Both the position numbers and the translations under genes were made by a program. From Pseudocercospora fijiensis CIRAD86 (Eukaryota > Ascomycota > Dothideomycetes > Mycosphaerellales > Mycosphaerellaceae), in the NCBI RefSeq assembly GCF_000340215.1, contig NW_006921532.1, forward strand, positions 10,059,894-10,123,893: a stretch of DNA of 64,000 nucleotides, read 5' to 3'. Under the pieces are notes generated by a model that had not been told where the DNA came from, searched no databases, and saw nothing but the letters and a program-made list of their open reading frames with translations. Of this stretch, positions 1 through 12,958 are shown in pieces. Positions within the stretch are counted from its first letter, which is position 1. Each line of letters begins with the position of its first letter.

Positions 1-2428
1 AAGTTAACGTTGTGAATAATACTACACTTATTAACTAGACCGTAGATAGGCAGCGCACTACTATTAACGATAATAAATAGCTGCCGCGGAGCGTCGTCGG
101 CGGCTAAAGGTACTAGAGTTAAACGTACTAGAGTAAGCGGTGCTAGGGGTTGTCTAAAGACTAGATATTACGATAGCCTATCGTCGACTGCTAAGCGCTA
201 CTTAGCTTTACGACGAGGTATTTAATAGGCCTACGGAGCGCCCTTATTAAGGTAGTCTTATATATAAATCTCTATTACTAATTAAGCTATATTGCCGTAG
301 TGCGTTACCTACTAAGGCAAGGCTTTATACTACTGTTTATCGCCTAGCTTAGAAGCCTAGCTAGTATAGAAGCGGAAGGAGGTCTATATAATCCCTTGTT
401 ATATAGAATAGAAGCATTCCTTTGCTATACGGAGCCTATAGATACTAGGTCCTTTATTAAGGTCGATAAGCTATCTAGTAGATCGATAGTTATCGTCGTT
501 ATAGTTAAGAATTAGCTTGCTATTATACTAGTCTAGATAGATAAGGTTCCTATTAGGTCCTTAGAAGCGACTAATATAGAGCCTATAGCGCTAAGGAGTT
601 AGACGGCTCGTTCTATCGATATAGAAGCGCTATATATATTTATAAGGAAGATAATAGCTATACTAGAAACAGTAGAAGCATTTAGTATAAGCAATCTCGT
701 CTATAGTAGGTAGGTATATCCGCTATATAGGCTTAGCATTATCGCGGTCCTTATAAGCCTATATAAGCTTATCGGCTATGTTCTTCTATATAGAAAGCGG
801 CAAATTCTTAAAGAATAGATAGTATTCTTCCTTCTAAAGCGGAAGCTAGCCCTAACTGTTAATTTAGCTATTTTAAACCGCGCGCTTACAGATATATTTA
901 TCGAGGTAAATTAGATACATTACTAAGCCTAGAAATAGTTAGTAAATAGTACAGTTATTAGTAGAAAGAATATAGAAGGAAGATAGTCGATAAATCTTTA
1001 GCCGTTCTAAGGAATACAGCCGTACCGAGAAACATACTTTATATAGAATTCCGACTATACCGTAAGAATAGGAAGAATACGCACCTCTTAAGCTCTATTA
1101 GCGTATCTTACGCTTATCTCGGCGCTTTGGGTATACGTAATAGCCCTCTAGTAGTAACGTTCTTCGAATCGCTATTAAAAGGGAGTCTCCGAGCCGTATC
1201 TAAGTTGTATATCGATCGCTCTATAAAGCCGGCTAGTTATTACGGAGGTATTCTAGCTTCTTAACTGCTTTCTAAGGCTCTAGAATACTCGTCGCTCGCT
1301 TAATAAATTGCTAATACTCGTCTTAGTCTCTAGCAATAAATATAGTATTAGATATAGCCTTAAGGACCTATAGTTGTTTAAAGATCTTAATAACGGAGCG
1401 TTAGCAAAGCCGCTATTAAAAATAGCGATCGCTAAGCGCTTAGCTAATAGTACGTTGCTTACTAGCCGAGTCGTCTATAGCAGACTAAAGTAGTATCTAG
1501 TTAGACTGCTTAAAGAGGTCGTTAGGTCCTTTGCTTACGTATATTTACTAGTAGAAGTATTGCCTTCTATCGTAGCTATTATAAGAGCGGATTTTAACCT
1601 AGAAGTTAGTTTTAGCTATTAAACGAAGGGCTCTTATTGCCGCGCTAAGAAGGTACGCCTACTTATAAGATAGAAGTATATAGCTAGCCGGAAGCTACTC
1701 TAGGTACTAATTGCGGGCGTAGACCGTAAACAATAGCTGGAGAGGCTTATTAGTACTAAATATAGAGTCTAGCAAGAATAAGCTACTATAATTACGAAGA
1801 AGCTATAATTGCTAGTCGGAAGCCTATATAAGACTAGATTAGAGGGTACCCTTCCTATCCTTATCGCTTACTAAATAGATTGCCTAAGCTTGTCTAACTA
1901 GATTTACGCAATATAGACCGAATTTAGTAGTTAAGTATTCTAGATCTCGTTATAACTATCGTTAAATCGACTCGTTAACGCTAGACCTACGTTTATCGCT
2001 TATTTAAGCAATAGCGGCTTTATTAGTATTAAGGACTCGATTACGTATAATTTTAATAGTACCTACGTCTCGCTATACTGTCGCTTGCTTAGGTCTTCTT
2101 TTTTTACTAACTAACTTAGAAATAGTCGAAGAGCCTAGAAACAGGTTAATATTAGTATATAAGCCGCTAAGAACGCACTTACCTACTCGAAAATCTAGTA
2201 TTTCCTTCTAAATAGCCCCTATATCGTTACTAACCTATATTCTATCTATAAACTCGAGAGTATACGAATAACAATACTCTAGTAGTAAGAGGATAACGTA
2301 GAAAGGCCTTAGTTACCGTTACTAAGTCTATAGGTAAGTCCGCTAGTATAGTGTTATTAAGAAACACCCCTAAATAGCTGTTTTAATCCTTTTCGTAGAA
2401 CTCGATAACGGTTAGTTTTATAGGGCGG
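1..2428. other. Unassigned RIP-mutated repeat DNA
   Basis: No gene can be recognised here on either strand. The base pattern is that of the mutated transposons elsewhere in the window: TpA is abundant, CpA and TpG are scarce, CpG is retained, and TAG/TAA codons are dense in all frames. A minus-strand frame near 1-350 gives a short run that weakly recalls a retroelement protease/gag border, but it is too weak to call. The stretch may be the 5' part of the Gypsy-B element to its right or an older unrelated repeat. I found no LTR of the 189-bp or 197-bp type in it. Confidence 0.5.
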
Positions 2429-2665
<237 letters not shown>

Positions 2666-3389
2666 TTACGACTTTCTGCGCGCTAATAGTCTATAAACCG
2701 CTTATAAAGGCGATACTCGAACTTTACCCTACGAAATAGCCGCTTTGCTAGATCTATAGATAGCTTTACTAGTCGACTCTTTAGGAGGAAGCTAAATATT
2801 AGTTATAAAAGCTTGATATTTATCGTATTCGAAGCCGCTTATTCGTACGCCTACCTAGTTATATACTAAACGACTAGAAGGAAGGCAAATATCGTCTACT
2901 TCTAGACAGTATTAGCAGTTACTAGGGTAGAAGAATTAGTGCCTTTACTAATATATATTTAGTAGAAAAGGGCTCTAAAATTACGATAGTATTACCTTAG
3001 CGATTATCTACGAGAACGAGCGATAATAACGACTACGTACCGACTGTTTATACTCTAGCTTACTAAGCAACGCGTTAACATCTTTAGGCGCTAAATACCT
3101 AGAATAATTACCTATACTAGCGATAGTAAGGTTAAAACAAGCGCGATACGTAACCGCGAGAAAGAGGTAGAATAGATCGATAAATAAGAGGTAGAAATAG
3201 CCGCTATATAAGGTCTAGTTTAGCTTCCTAATTTAGAGCCCTATACTATACGATTATAAGGTTTTAATTTAGCTCGAAATTAGACCTCTTAGTAGTCTAT
3301 ATATAGCCTATAAACAACTAGAGAAATATGTAAGCCGCCGCTATAAACCTAGCCGCTATAGCGGTTTACTACCTTCGTATTCTTAGTTA

Positions 3390-4140
3390 GTATATATAGT
3401 CCTAGGCAACAACTAGCGTATTAGGGGCCGCGGAAGAGGTAGATACCCCTACTAACAAACTAAGCGGCCTATAGCTAGTAGTAGCGTTCTACTAACTAGC
3501 CTTAAGTGCTTTAATTATAATAGTACTAGCTACTTACTTAGTATATACGATAAGCCGAAGGACTAGGCTTAAATTAAGCGTGCTACTACCGACTATAGAA
3601 GGAAGTTTATAGTAGCGAATACTACCCCTATAGTAGTAAGCCTTCCTAACCGCTTAAAAAAAGAATAAGCGCTACACTAACTGCTAGCCTAGCACGGCGT
3701 AAGATTACTAACATATAGCTAGCAATTATACGAGACTGCCCTATCTATAGTATATATAATAGCAACTATAAGACTAAGGTTATACTAGATCTAGGAAATT
3801 TATTTAGTACCCTTACTAACTACCGTACTACTAAGTACCTAGACCTAAAGCTATTATACCGAGCTACTATACTAACCCTTGCTTAGTTTAATAAGGCTAG
3901 ATACGAGACCTATAGAGTATACTATATCTATATAGTCTTAAAGGATAATATCGGTAACGAGAGGCTTCTAGACTTTACTACCTATACTATCGATATAGAC
4001 AATCTCTACTACGGAGCTATTATCGTGCTTAGTAACCCTATACTAAAGCGCTATACTATAAAAACAGACCTCGGTAGCTAACAATAGCGCTTTAGAAAAA
4101 CTAGATTTAAAGATATTAACTATATTAACCCTAGTAAATG
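3390..4140 (+). pseudogene. Gypsy-B gag C-terminus and protease remnant
   Basis: An arginine/glycine-rich stretch near 3425-3455 precedes a degenerate CCHC knuckle at 3507, read as CFNYNSTSYL with Tyr where Cys and His are expected; TGC to TAC and CAC to TAC are both single RIP changes. From about 3787 a DLGN motif marks the aspartic protease active site (usual D-S/T-G). Gypsy-A1 and A2 show the same knuckle and DLGN. Stop codons sit at positions expected to be Gln or Trp. Confidence 0.75.
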
Positions 4141-4261
4141 CCCCAATAATCCTAATAGTATCGAGCCTAACTAACTCGAGCCGAGTCGAGCGTATTCCTC
4201 TACTAATCCGAGAACCCTATATTAATATGTTTAAGTACTATCTAGCCGCTATACTTCCGCT

Positions 4262-5600
4262 ATTAAAAAAATAGATTATAAGATTAAAGTAATAGAGGGC
4301 AACGAGGTTCCTTTTAGCCTCCTATATAATATTAGTAAAAGAGAGCTAGCTATTCTTAGTAAATATCTAGATAGGAACCTCGCTAATAGGCGGATAAGAT
4401 ATAGTAACAGTCCTACTAGTAGTATACTAATCCTATTTATTCTAAAGAAGGATAGTAGCCTACGCCTATATATAATTATCGTAGACTAATACTATTACTA
4501 CTAAGGACCGCTATCTACTTCCGCTTATTAATAAGACATTAGACCGCCTATTAGGTGCCTATTTCTATACTACGTTAGATTTAAAGGATATATACTATCG
4601 TATCCGTATCCGTAAGGGTAACGAATAGAAGACTATATTCTATACCCGTTATAGTTATTTCTAATACGCAGTAATGCCTTTTAGGCTAGCTAATGCCCCT
4701 ACTATATTCTAATCCTATATTAATAGGGCCTTATCTAGCCTAATAGACTACCTATATATTTTCTATCTTAATAATATACTAATTTATACTTATTTACCTA
4801 ATATTGCTAACTATTAGGCTACTATTAGAAAGGTTATTAATCACCTACGAGCCTATAGCCTATATTGTAAGCCTTTAAAATATACCTTTACTACTAAGGA
4901 GGTACCTTTCTTAGGCTTCTTAGTTTTAATTAAAGGTATTAAGGCTAATCCTAATCGTATTAAAGCTATTACTAAGTAGCCTACGCTAATATCGGTTAAA
5001 GAGCTCTAATCGTTCCTTAGTTTTACTAACTTCTACCGTCGGTTTATTAAGGGCTATTTACGCTATATAGTACTACTAACTATACTTACTAAAACTAAAA
5101 ACAATCCTTCGAAAGAGCTTAGAAAGAGTAATAAAGCATAAGCCGCTTTCAACTATTTAAAGGAGCGATTTACTACTACTCCTTTGCTATATAGTATACT
5201 ATTTTAACCTAATTAAGCTATTAAAAATTGAGACTAACGCTTTATAGTATACTATATCCGCTATTCTATTACAATAAGGCAGTAGTAACGATAGCTACTA
5301 GTACCCGATTGCCTTCTTCTCGAGGAAGATAATTAATATAGAACGCTAGTACGAGACGTATAAGTAAGAGCTATTAGCAATCGTAGAAGCCTTTAAGCAT
5401 TAGCGGCACTATCTTAACGGTATATAGCACACTATTTAGATCTATACGGACTATAACAGCCTTCGTAGAATTACTAGGGTTACTAGAGTTATAGGTCGAT
5501 AGGCTAGATAGGCCGTCTACCTCGCTAGGTTTGATTTCGATATTCTATATCGGCTAGGCGTAAGTAACCCTGCTAATAGTCTATTAGGACGACTTAATTA
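4262..5600 (+). pseudogene. Gypsy-B reverse transcriptase and RNase H remnant
   Basis: The translation runs parallel to the cleaner Gypsy-A2 copy. It starts with the RT entry block (VIEGNEVPF, then KRELAILSKYLDRNLA at about 4290-4390), continues with the fingers motif SPTSSILILFILKKD at 4405-4460, the LDYLYIFYLNNILIYTY block at about 4740-4795 that corresponds to the Y-x-D-D catalytic motif (second Asp mutated), and NFYRRFIKGYLRY at about 5030-5065. RNase H follows to about 5590, ending in the LGVSNPANSL spacer-peptide block. TAG/TAA interrupt throughout. Confidence 0.85.
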
Positions 5601-6119
5601 CGATAGCAAAACCTAGTCTATTAACTTATTGTTTCCTACCCTATTATATTAGATTGCTATAGATATTACTATATAGTAGTAGGATAAGCGGACCTCCGGA
5701 TACCGCGACGGTATATAGTATAAGGGTATTCCTACTATATTAATAGTGCGCGTAAAGAAGAACAAATACGCTAATATAGACTATAGGGATACTATAATTA
5801 ACGCCGCTATTTATAGTAATAGCGACGATAGTACTAATATAGTTAATCCGGCTACTAGTACTACTAGATATATATAGTACGTACTACGTAAAATACCGAG
5901 AGTGCTATTAAGCGACCTTATATAAGGTAACAGTTAAGCCTTTATAAGTAAGCTGCTACGTACTTAGTAGAGGGACGCCTTTGCTATTGCCCGCCTTACT
6001 CGACTTATAAATAGACGCGAGACTCGATCTAGTAAGAGTAATAACTAGTTAGTCGATAGTGCTAGTTACCTACGCTATAAGGCCGCTAATATATAGCCGC
6101 TAAGCAATCGATTAGATAG

Positions 6120-7440
6120 GAGATTCTTAAGTAATACTATAATAGTAAGCTTACTAGTTACTATAATATATAGAAGTCGTACGAGCTACTATCGCGTATA
6201 TACTTTTAGCTAAATAGTAAGCGGGATATAAAGAACTATATAAATATATATACTATTTACTAGAGGGTTAAAGCACTACGATACCTGCTATCCGGCGAGC
6301 TGTCTTTACTTCCTATTCTAAATAAGCTATTCGCTAAGCTTACCCTTAATTTTATTATAGGTCTTCCTACCGCTAAGAGGCGTAGTAGTAAGGATATATT
6401 TAATGCTATTCTAGTTGTCGTAGACCGCTTTACTAAGAGCGCTCGATATATTCCTACTAGGAAAGATTAGTTATTAGTTAACCTAGTAGAAGCGCTATAG
6501 CCTAAGAATAATATCTTCTATACCTAGTAGAGCACCCCTAAAGGACTAGTATTAGACCGTAGCTCGATCTTTATATCGCACTATTAGAGCGAAAAGTGCC
6601 TATAGCTAAGACTAAGGCATTAGCTATCGATAGCCTTCTATCTATAGACCGATAGTTAGACTAAGAGATAGAATACTACCCTCTAGTAGTACCTACGTAG
6701 TTTTATTAACGAAGATCCTAATACTAAATAGGTAGACCTCCTATAACTAGCCGAGTTTATATATCGTAGCTCTATCTATTTATTAACTAAGGTATTACCC
6801 TACTATACTACTATAGGCTATAACCTAGCTATACTATAATAACTACCGCTCGAGGCTAAGCGCTAGGGAAGGGAAGCCGGTTAATTAGAAACATTAGCGG
6901 CTATAGAGCGTATATAGAAGATACGAGAAATCTATACTAAGATAGCTAACAAATTAAAAAAAGTATAGGCCTACTAAAAGACCTACTATAGTAAGTATTA
7001 TACGCTAATAACCTTTCGATAAGGCGATATAGTTATACTAAATACTAGGAACCTCCGTATCCGTAAATAACCTTCTCCTAATAGCAAAACACGCTCTAAA
7101 TTAGCACTACGGCTTATTAGCCCCTTCCGTATTTAAGAACCGAAGGGCAATAGCTAGGCCTACTAATTATAGCTTCTACTATACTATACTGTCTTTAATA
7201 TCTTCTATATATCGCTCCTTAAACTATATTGCTACCGAGAGGACTACGAAGCCCCTACCGAGTATAAAGACATATTAGCTAATAGTAGAGAGATATAGTA
7301 GGTAGAGCGTATACTGAAAGATCGGATAAGAAATAGCAAGAAGGAGTACCTACTACGCTAGTAAGGCTATACCCCTAAGTAGGACTCGTAAGAGACTAAA
7401 AAATCCTTTAAGGATATAACTGAGTTATTATAAGAATATA
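6120..7440 (+). pseudogene. Gypsy-B integrase with C-terminal chromodomain remnant
   Basis: The integrase core is recognisable by the FIIGLP and VVVDRFTK blocks (about 6350-6450) and the following catalytic region with degenerate SDR/DRS motifs near 6555. A GPY-like C-terminal module follows. At about 7300-7410 the frame gives ERILKDR, KKEYLLR, QGYTPKQDS and ETKKSF. These match a chromodomain (the usual W-x-G-Y and W-E-P positions) once CpA to TpA changes are allowed for. A chromodomain at this place defines the chromovirus clade; in the family it directs integration to modified histones. Nonfunctional here. Confidence 0.78.
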
Positions 7441-8012
7441 AGGCTACTAAGGATAGTAGGAAAAAGGCTAAGAGGACTATATAAGACAGTATCGCTACGT
7501 AGAAATAATAATACCCCGGGGGTAGTATTAGCTATTTACTATTAATAGCCTATTCTACTACTTCTATTATTAGCCGATAGCAAATAACGTGCTTATAGAA
7601 CCTAAGACTATACCGCCTATAGTAGCTATCCTTTAACTATACTTATATCTACTTCCTATATCTACCTCTTATCCTAATAGCGCCTTACTCGATAAGGACA
7701 AAGACGGCGCTAGCGGAGCGTAGGCGATTAGTTATTATAGTAATAATAATACTAGAAATACGAAAAAGGGTAATAGCTAATCGTAGTTGCTTTATAAGCG
7801 TAATAAAGAGGATAAAGTCTAGAAAGCGGAAGAAGTAAAGCTAGCGCTAAGGCGCGCTAACTACCGGCTATTACCGATTATTAATATTGCCTAGTGCTAG
7901 CAAAACTATAGATAGGTAATACCCGGAATCGCTCTTATCGATACGATATAGACCTCGAGCTTATAACCCTTTAAGGTACGTTACAAATCGACTAAGTAAA
8001 TCTAACTACTAG
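7441..8012 (+). other. Gypsy-B 3' noncoding region, left part
   Basis: No coding region can be supported. The stretch includes a CCCCGGGGGTAGTATTAGC segment near 7515 that corresponds to the region just after pol in Gypsy-A2 (about 29530). It continues on the far side of Gypsy-A1 at 13965. Confidence 0.6.
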
Positions 8013-8017
8013 ATTTC
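8013..8017. repeat. Target-site duplication ATTTC (left) of Gypsy-A1
   Basis: ATTTC directly precedes the 5' LTR and is repeated at 13960-13964 directly after the 3' LTR. A 5-bp duplication is usual for Ty3/gypsy integrases. It proves the element entered Gypsy-B as one unit. Confidence 0.95.
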
Positions 8018-8214
8018 TGTTAGGACTAAAGAGATTATACGTAATTAGCATGTAACTAGGCTCGAGTGAAGCTAGGGCCTTAATGCCTTAGGCAGGGCTT
8101 AGCGCTTAGCAATAGGCTAACTCTCCTACCTTCCTCCCTCTCCTCCTAGATCCTTATCGAATACTACTTATACCTACTACTACCCTATCTACCTGCTAAC
8201 ATACCCTTCTTATA
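8018..8214 (+). repeat. Gypsy-A1 5' LTR (197 bp)
   Basis: This is a direct repeat of 13763-13959. It contains GGGCTTAGCGCTTAGCAATA and a pyrimidine-rich CTCCTACCTTCCTCCCTCTC block. Its last bases read TTATA where the 3' LTR keeps TTACA, a CpA to TpA change. Confidence 0.95.
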
Positions 8215-8232
8215 TAGTATTCGATCTACCCT
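8215..8232 (+). other. Candidate primer binding site of Gypsy-A1
   Basis: TAGTATTCGATCTACC follows the 5' LTR immediately; the same string follows the Gypsy-A2 5' LTR at 24082. An ancestral TGG (complement of a tRNA CCA end) becomes TAG by RIP, which fits a tRNA-primed element. I cannot name the tRNA. Confidence 0.45.
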
Positions 8233-8455
8233 TTAAGGGCAGTAGCTAGATAGTCCTTATTTCAAGCTTTTAGCGGTATAGCTACGAAAACCGTTAATCT
8301 AACTATATTGCGCCTAAAGAACGGGACCTATACGTACTATTCTATTAAAACAACCGTACCAATTATTAAGTAAGGCCTTCTATACGGCCTATTATACTAA
8401 ATTAATCGCACTAAGCCGATATCTACTAATTCCGCTATATCCGTATCTTAGGGGC

Positions 8456-9800
8456 CTATAATATATTATTAGTGTTACCCCTTATAATAGCCGGCTTATT
8501 ACGAAACAACAGCAACCGCGGCGCCGCTAGTAGCGCTAGCAATAACAACGCTAGTAGCATAGTTCCCGCTAAAGTGCCTGCTAAAGTGCCTGCTAAAGAG
8601 CCTACTAGAGGGCCTACTAAAGAACCTATAATCGAAGGGGATAACCTATCGTTACCCGTTAACAATATTCTTAATAACATTGTTAACCGTCGATATAGCT
8701 AACTAGCCTTCGGCCCCTAGCTAGTAGCGAGACTTTAAGAAGCCACCTAAAACAGGCTCGCTACCTTGCGTTAGAAACAATAGCTAAAGGATAACCTCCT
8801 CGAGCTTCGCCGCCTTTAGGAAGCCCCGACAACTACTGCTAAACTAATAGTAGGACCTTCTTTACTATCTATCTAAAAGAAGGATACTAAACTTAAGGAC
8901 TGCACTATATTCAACGGCTCTAGTCGCAAGCAATATAATAACTATATACGTAATTGTAAGCTTAACTAACGAAATGCACTAAGGGCTCTTCTAGACGACT
9001 ATTTACTAGTTGTCTATGCTATATAGTACATTAATAGCGACCTAAAGCGCACCTAGGATGACTATTTTAACTCCCTCGATAATTAGACTACTATTTAGTA
9101 GCAAACCTATAAAACCATTATACTAGACACCCTTAGAAACCCTATACTAAGGCAACAATATGCTTAGGACTAGTACCTTTAGGCTAAATAAAAGACTAAT
9201 CAATCGGCTCGCTTATTTAAGGCCTATTTAAAGACCCTCGAGGATAACCTTCCGGCTAAGACTAATTCTATATAGATTTCCGAGATACGCCTAAAACTTA
9301 GATAGGAGCTTTTTCTCGAATTGGACCGCCGCCGTGTATTTAAACAGGCTAACCTAACACGCATTTAATTTATAGTCGAGGTAGAAATAGCTAAACGAGC
9401 TGTCTAGCTCTAGTAACGACTGGAATTAAGGATCCGACCTGCTAGTACTAACCGTAGCAACCGTAGCCGCGGAGGAAACTAAGGTTCCTACTAAGACAAT
9501 AATACTAACAATAGGAATAGTAACAACGACCGTAGAAGAGGCCGTAGCCGACGGCTATATAGAGGAGGCCGTAATAGGGGCCGTAGAAGGGGCTCGTATC
9601 CTTATAACGCTAACCGCTCGACTAATAGCAGCTATAGCAACCTCCTAACTAGATTAAAGTGCTTCAACTATAATAGTACTAGCTATCTTCTAGGCTAATG
9701 CGGCAAACCTAGGGATTAGGCCCGAATCGACCGTACTGCCGCCGATTACCGAAAGCACCTTTTAGCAGCTAACGCTACCCCTATAGGCTAACCTTCTAAT
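8456..9800 (+). pseudogene. Gypsy-A1 gag (capsid/nucleocapsid) remnant
   Basis: One plus-strand frame can be followed over the whole interval, with an open N-terminal piece at 8472-8702. In order it shows an Asn/Ser- and Pro/Lys-rich N-terminus with three PAKV-type repeats, a capsid-like helical part (about 8900-9330), and an Arg/Gly/Asn-rich basic tract (about 9440-9620). It ends with a CCHC-like knuckle at 9657 (KCFNYNSTSYLLG), where TAC codons replace Cys and His. Gag would package element RNA. TAG/TAA interrupt at Gln/Trp positions. The antisense open frame at 8456-8680 is a shadow. Confidence 0.85.
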
Positions 9801-9929
9801 TAGTCGAAAAAAGAATAAGCGCAGCACTAACTATTAGCCTTGTGCAGCGTAAAACTATCGAAATTGTACTAGCTATTATACGCACCTGTCTTATATAGGA
9901 CACGTATAGAACTAACTATAAAACTAAGG

Positions 9930-11840
9930 TTATACTAGACCTAGGAAATTTAGTTAGTGCCCTTATTAGCTATCGCCTAGCTAAGCAACTAGACCTTCGA
10001 CAATTAAATAGGGCTAACCTACTAACCTTTGCTTAGTTTAATAACGCTCGGCACTTAACCTATAGAGCCTACTATATTCCTATAGTTCTAAGAGACGACC
10101 TCGGCAACGAGCGCTTACTAGATTTTACTGCCTACGTAGTAGATATAGACAACCTATATAGGGGAGCTACTATTATTATTAGCAACCCTGTTCTTAAGCA
10201 CTACGCTATAGCTATAGACCTAGGTAGCTAATAGTAGCGATTCGGAATCGCTAGGAAAGAGGACATTAAACACATTAATACTAGCGAGTGCCCTAACGAT
10301 ATTAGGGTCCTATTTATTAGCAACCTAACACCTGCCTTAGCTAATCCGATAGCTAACCTTCTCGGCGGAGATAACGATAAACCTGTGCCCCCTAATAGCA
10401 TAGACCCTAATTAGCTTGCTCGTATACTATAGCCTATTCGAGAGACCTATATTAATATATTCAAACACTACCTAGTATCGACATTGCCTATGTTTAAAGA
10501 GACGGACTACAAGATCGATATTATATAGGGCATAGAGGTACCTTTTAGGCCGCTCTATAACCTTAGTAAACGAGAGCTTACTATATTGCGTAAGTACCTA
10601 GATAAGAACCTAGCTAATAGTCGAATTTAGTATAGCAATAGCCCTACTAGTACACTAATCCTGTTTGTCCCTAAGAAGGATAGTAGCCTGCGTTTATACG
10701 TTAATTACCGTAGGCTTAATGCTATTACTATTAAGGACCGTTGTCTACTTCCGTTTATTAATAAGACCCTCGATCGCCTATCTAGCGCCCGTTTTTATAC
10801 TATATTAGATATTAAAGATGCCTATTATCGCATCTGTATTCGCAAGGGCGATAAATAGAAAACAGCCTTCCGTACCCGCTATAGCTATTTCGAGTACTTA
10901 GTTATGCTATTTGGCTTAGCTAATACCCCTATAATATTCTAGTCCTATATTAATCGGGCCTTGTCCGGCCTGTTAGACTACCTCTATATAGTTTACCTAG
11001 ATAATATCCTAGTTTATATATACTTACCTAACATTGCGGAGTACTAGGCTATAGTCCGTAAGGTACTCGATCGCCTAAGAACCTATAGCTTGTATTACAA
11101 GCCCTCTAAATGTACCTTTGCTACTAAGGAGGTAGCCTTCCTTAGCTTTATCGTATTAACTAATAGTATTAAGGCTAATCCTAATCGGATTAAGACTATT
11201 ACTAAGTAGCTAATACCTACTAGTATTAAGGAACTTTAGTTATTCCTCGGCTTCGCTAACTTCTACCGTCGGTTTATTAAGGGCTATTCGAGGCATGTAG
11301 TGCTGCTAACTAAGCTTACTAAAACCAAGGCTAACCCTACTAGAGAGTTCAAGTGGACTAGTAGAGCATAAGCCGCTTTTAACGGTTTAAAGAAGCGCTT
11401 TACTAAAGTCCCCTTGTTATACTACTTCGTACTAAGCAAACTAATCTGTATTAAGACTAACGCTTCGCAGTTTGCTATATTAGCTATTATATTACAATAA
11501 TCGGACAAGGACTACTATTAGTACCCGATTGCCTTCTTTTCGAGGAAGATAATTAACGCTAAGCGTCGCTACGAGACCTACGAGCAAGAGTTGCTAGCTA
11601 TTGTCGAGGCCTTTAAGTATTAGAGGCACTACCTCGATAGGGCTTAATATACGATATAGGTCTATATAGACTATAACAACCTCCGTAGTATTACTAAGGT
11701 TACTAGGGTTATAGGTCGATAGGCTAGATAGGCCGTCTACCTCGCTAGGTTTGATTTTAATATATTATATCGGCTAGGCGTAAGCAACCCTGCTAATAGC
11801 CTATCGAGGCGACCTAATTACGATAGCGAGACCTAACATA
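9930..11840 (+). pseudogene. Gypsy-A1 protease, reverse transcriptase and RNase H remnant
   Basis: The protease active-site block DLGN lies at 9938. RT begins near 10490 (PMFKETDYKI) and shows KRELTILRKYLDKNLANS, SPTSTLILFVPKKDSSLR with LYVNYRRLNAITIKDRC, LDIKDAYYRI, the degenerate Y-x-D-D region LDYLYIVYLDNILVY at about 10975, and NFYRRFIKGYSRH at about 11260. RNase H runs from about 11440 to 11830 and includes IKTNAS at its first catalytic Asp region and YCPIAFFSRKI. The frame is constant from the protease into RT. Stops are RIP-type. Confidence 0.9.
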
Positions 11841-12329
11841 TCAATTCTTTGTTTCTAACCCTATAGTATAAGATTGCTATAGCCCGTATTGTTAATAAGC
11901 AAGCGTAGGATAAGCGGCTTACCGGACTCCGCGACGGCTTAAAGCATATTAATGCTCTTACTATATTAATAGTGCGTATTAAGGCAAGGGCTAAGGATAT
12001 AGATAGGAGAAGTTATAATAACTCCCTAGTCGATATCGCTATATATAGTAACAGCGATTAAAGCACTGCTATAGTTAATCCGGCTGCTAGTGCTATTAGA
12101 TATATATAATACGTACCTCGTTCGATAGTACGGATGCTATTAAATAACCTTATAAATAGGGATAGTTAATCGTTTATAGATAAGCTATTACGTACTTAGT
12201 AGAGAGACGCCTTTGCTGCTAAACGTATTAATAAGCTTGTAAGTAGGCGAACGACTCGATCTAGTAAGAGTAATAATTAGTCGATCGACGACAAAGGTTA
12301 CTTAAAGTTTAAGGGCAGATACTATGTCC

Positions 12330-12958
12330 CCGCTAAACAATCGATTAGATAAGAGCTTTTAAAGAGGCACTATAATAGTAAGCTCGCTAGTTACTATAGT
12401 ATAGAGAGGTCGCACGAGTTACTATCGCGTATATACTACTAGCTAAATAGTAAGCGGTATATAAAGGAGTATATACAGACCTATGTAGTATACTAGCGAG
12501 TTAAAGCACTAAAGTACTTACTATTTAGCGAGTTGTCTTTACTCCCTGTTCTAAAGAAGCTATTTGCTAAGCTTATAATAGATTTTATTATAGGCCTTCC
12601 GCCTGCTAAGCGTAGGGGTAGTAAGGATATATTATATATATAATACTATCCTTGTTATAGTAGATCAATTTACTAAAGGCGCTCGATACATCCCGGCGCG
12701 CAAAGATTAGACTGCTATTAATATAGCAGAGGCGCTATAGACTAATATCTTCTATACCTATTAGGGAACCCCTAAGGGGATAGTATCCGATCGTAGATCG
12801 ATACTAATATCGTACTATTAGAGCGAAATATGCCTGCAGCTAAGACTAAAGCATCGGCTATTAACAGCCTTCTATCTATAGACTAACGGTTAAATAGAGA
12901 GGCAGAATGCTACCCTATAGTAGTACCTACGCAGCTATATTAATAAGAACCCTAAAGA
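12330..12958 (+). pseudogene. Gypsy-A1 integrase, truncated by deletion
   Basis: The integrase zinc-binding and core blocks are visible (YNSKLASYYSIERS at about 12370-12420, FIIGLPPAKRRGSKDI at about 12580-12635, then the degenerate SDRRS catalytic block near 12787). At about 12958 the sequence jumps from the integrase segment equivalent to 28735 of Gypsy-A2 to the noncoding segment equivalent to 29915. The integrase C-terminus and chromodomain are therefore absent. Confidence 0.85.

Noticed and set aside
1..350. Minus-strand aspartic-protease-like run
   Set aside because: The similarity is a few residues only and is not supported by neighbouring RT or gag.
8456..8680. Minus-strand hydrophobic frame (and its counterpart at 24265-24447)
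   Set aside because: It is antisense to the gag frame, which stays in phase to the zinc knuckle 1.2 kb downstream; the hydrophobic look comes from the reverse complement of Asn/Ser-rich codons.
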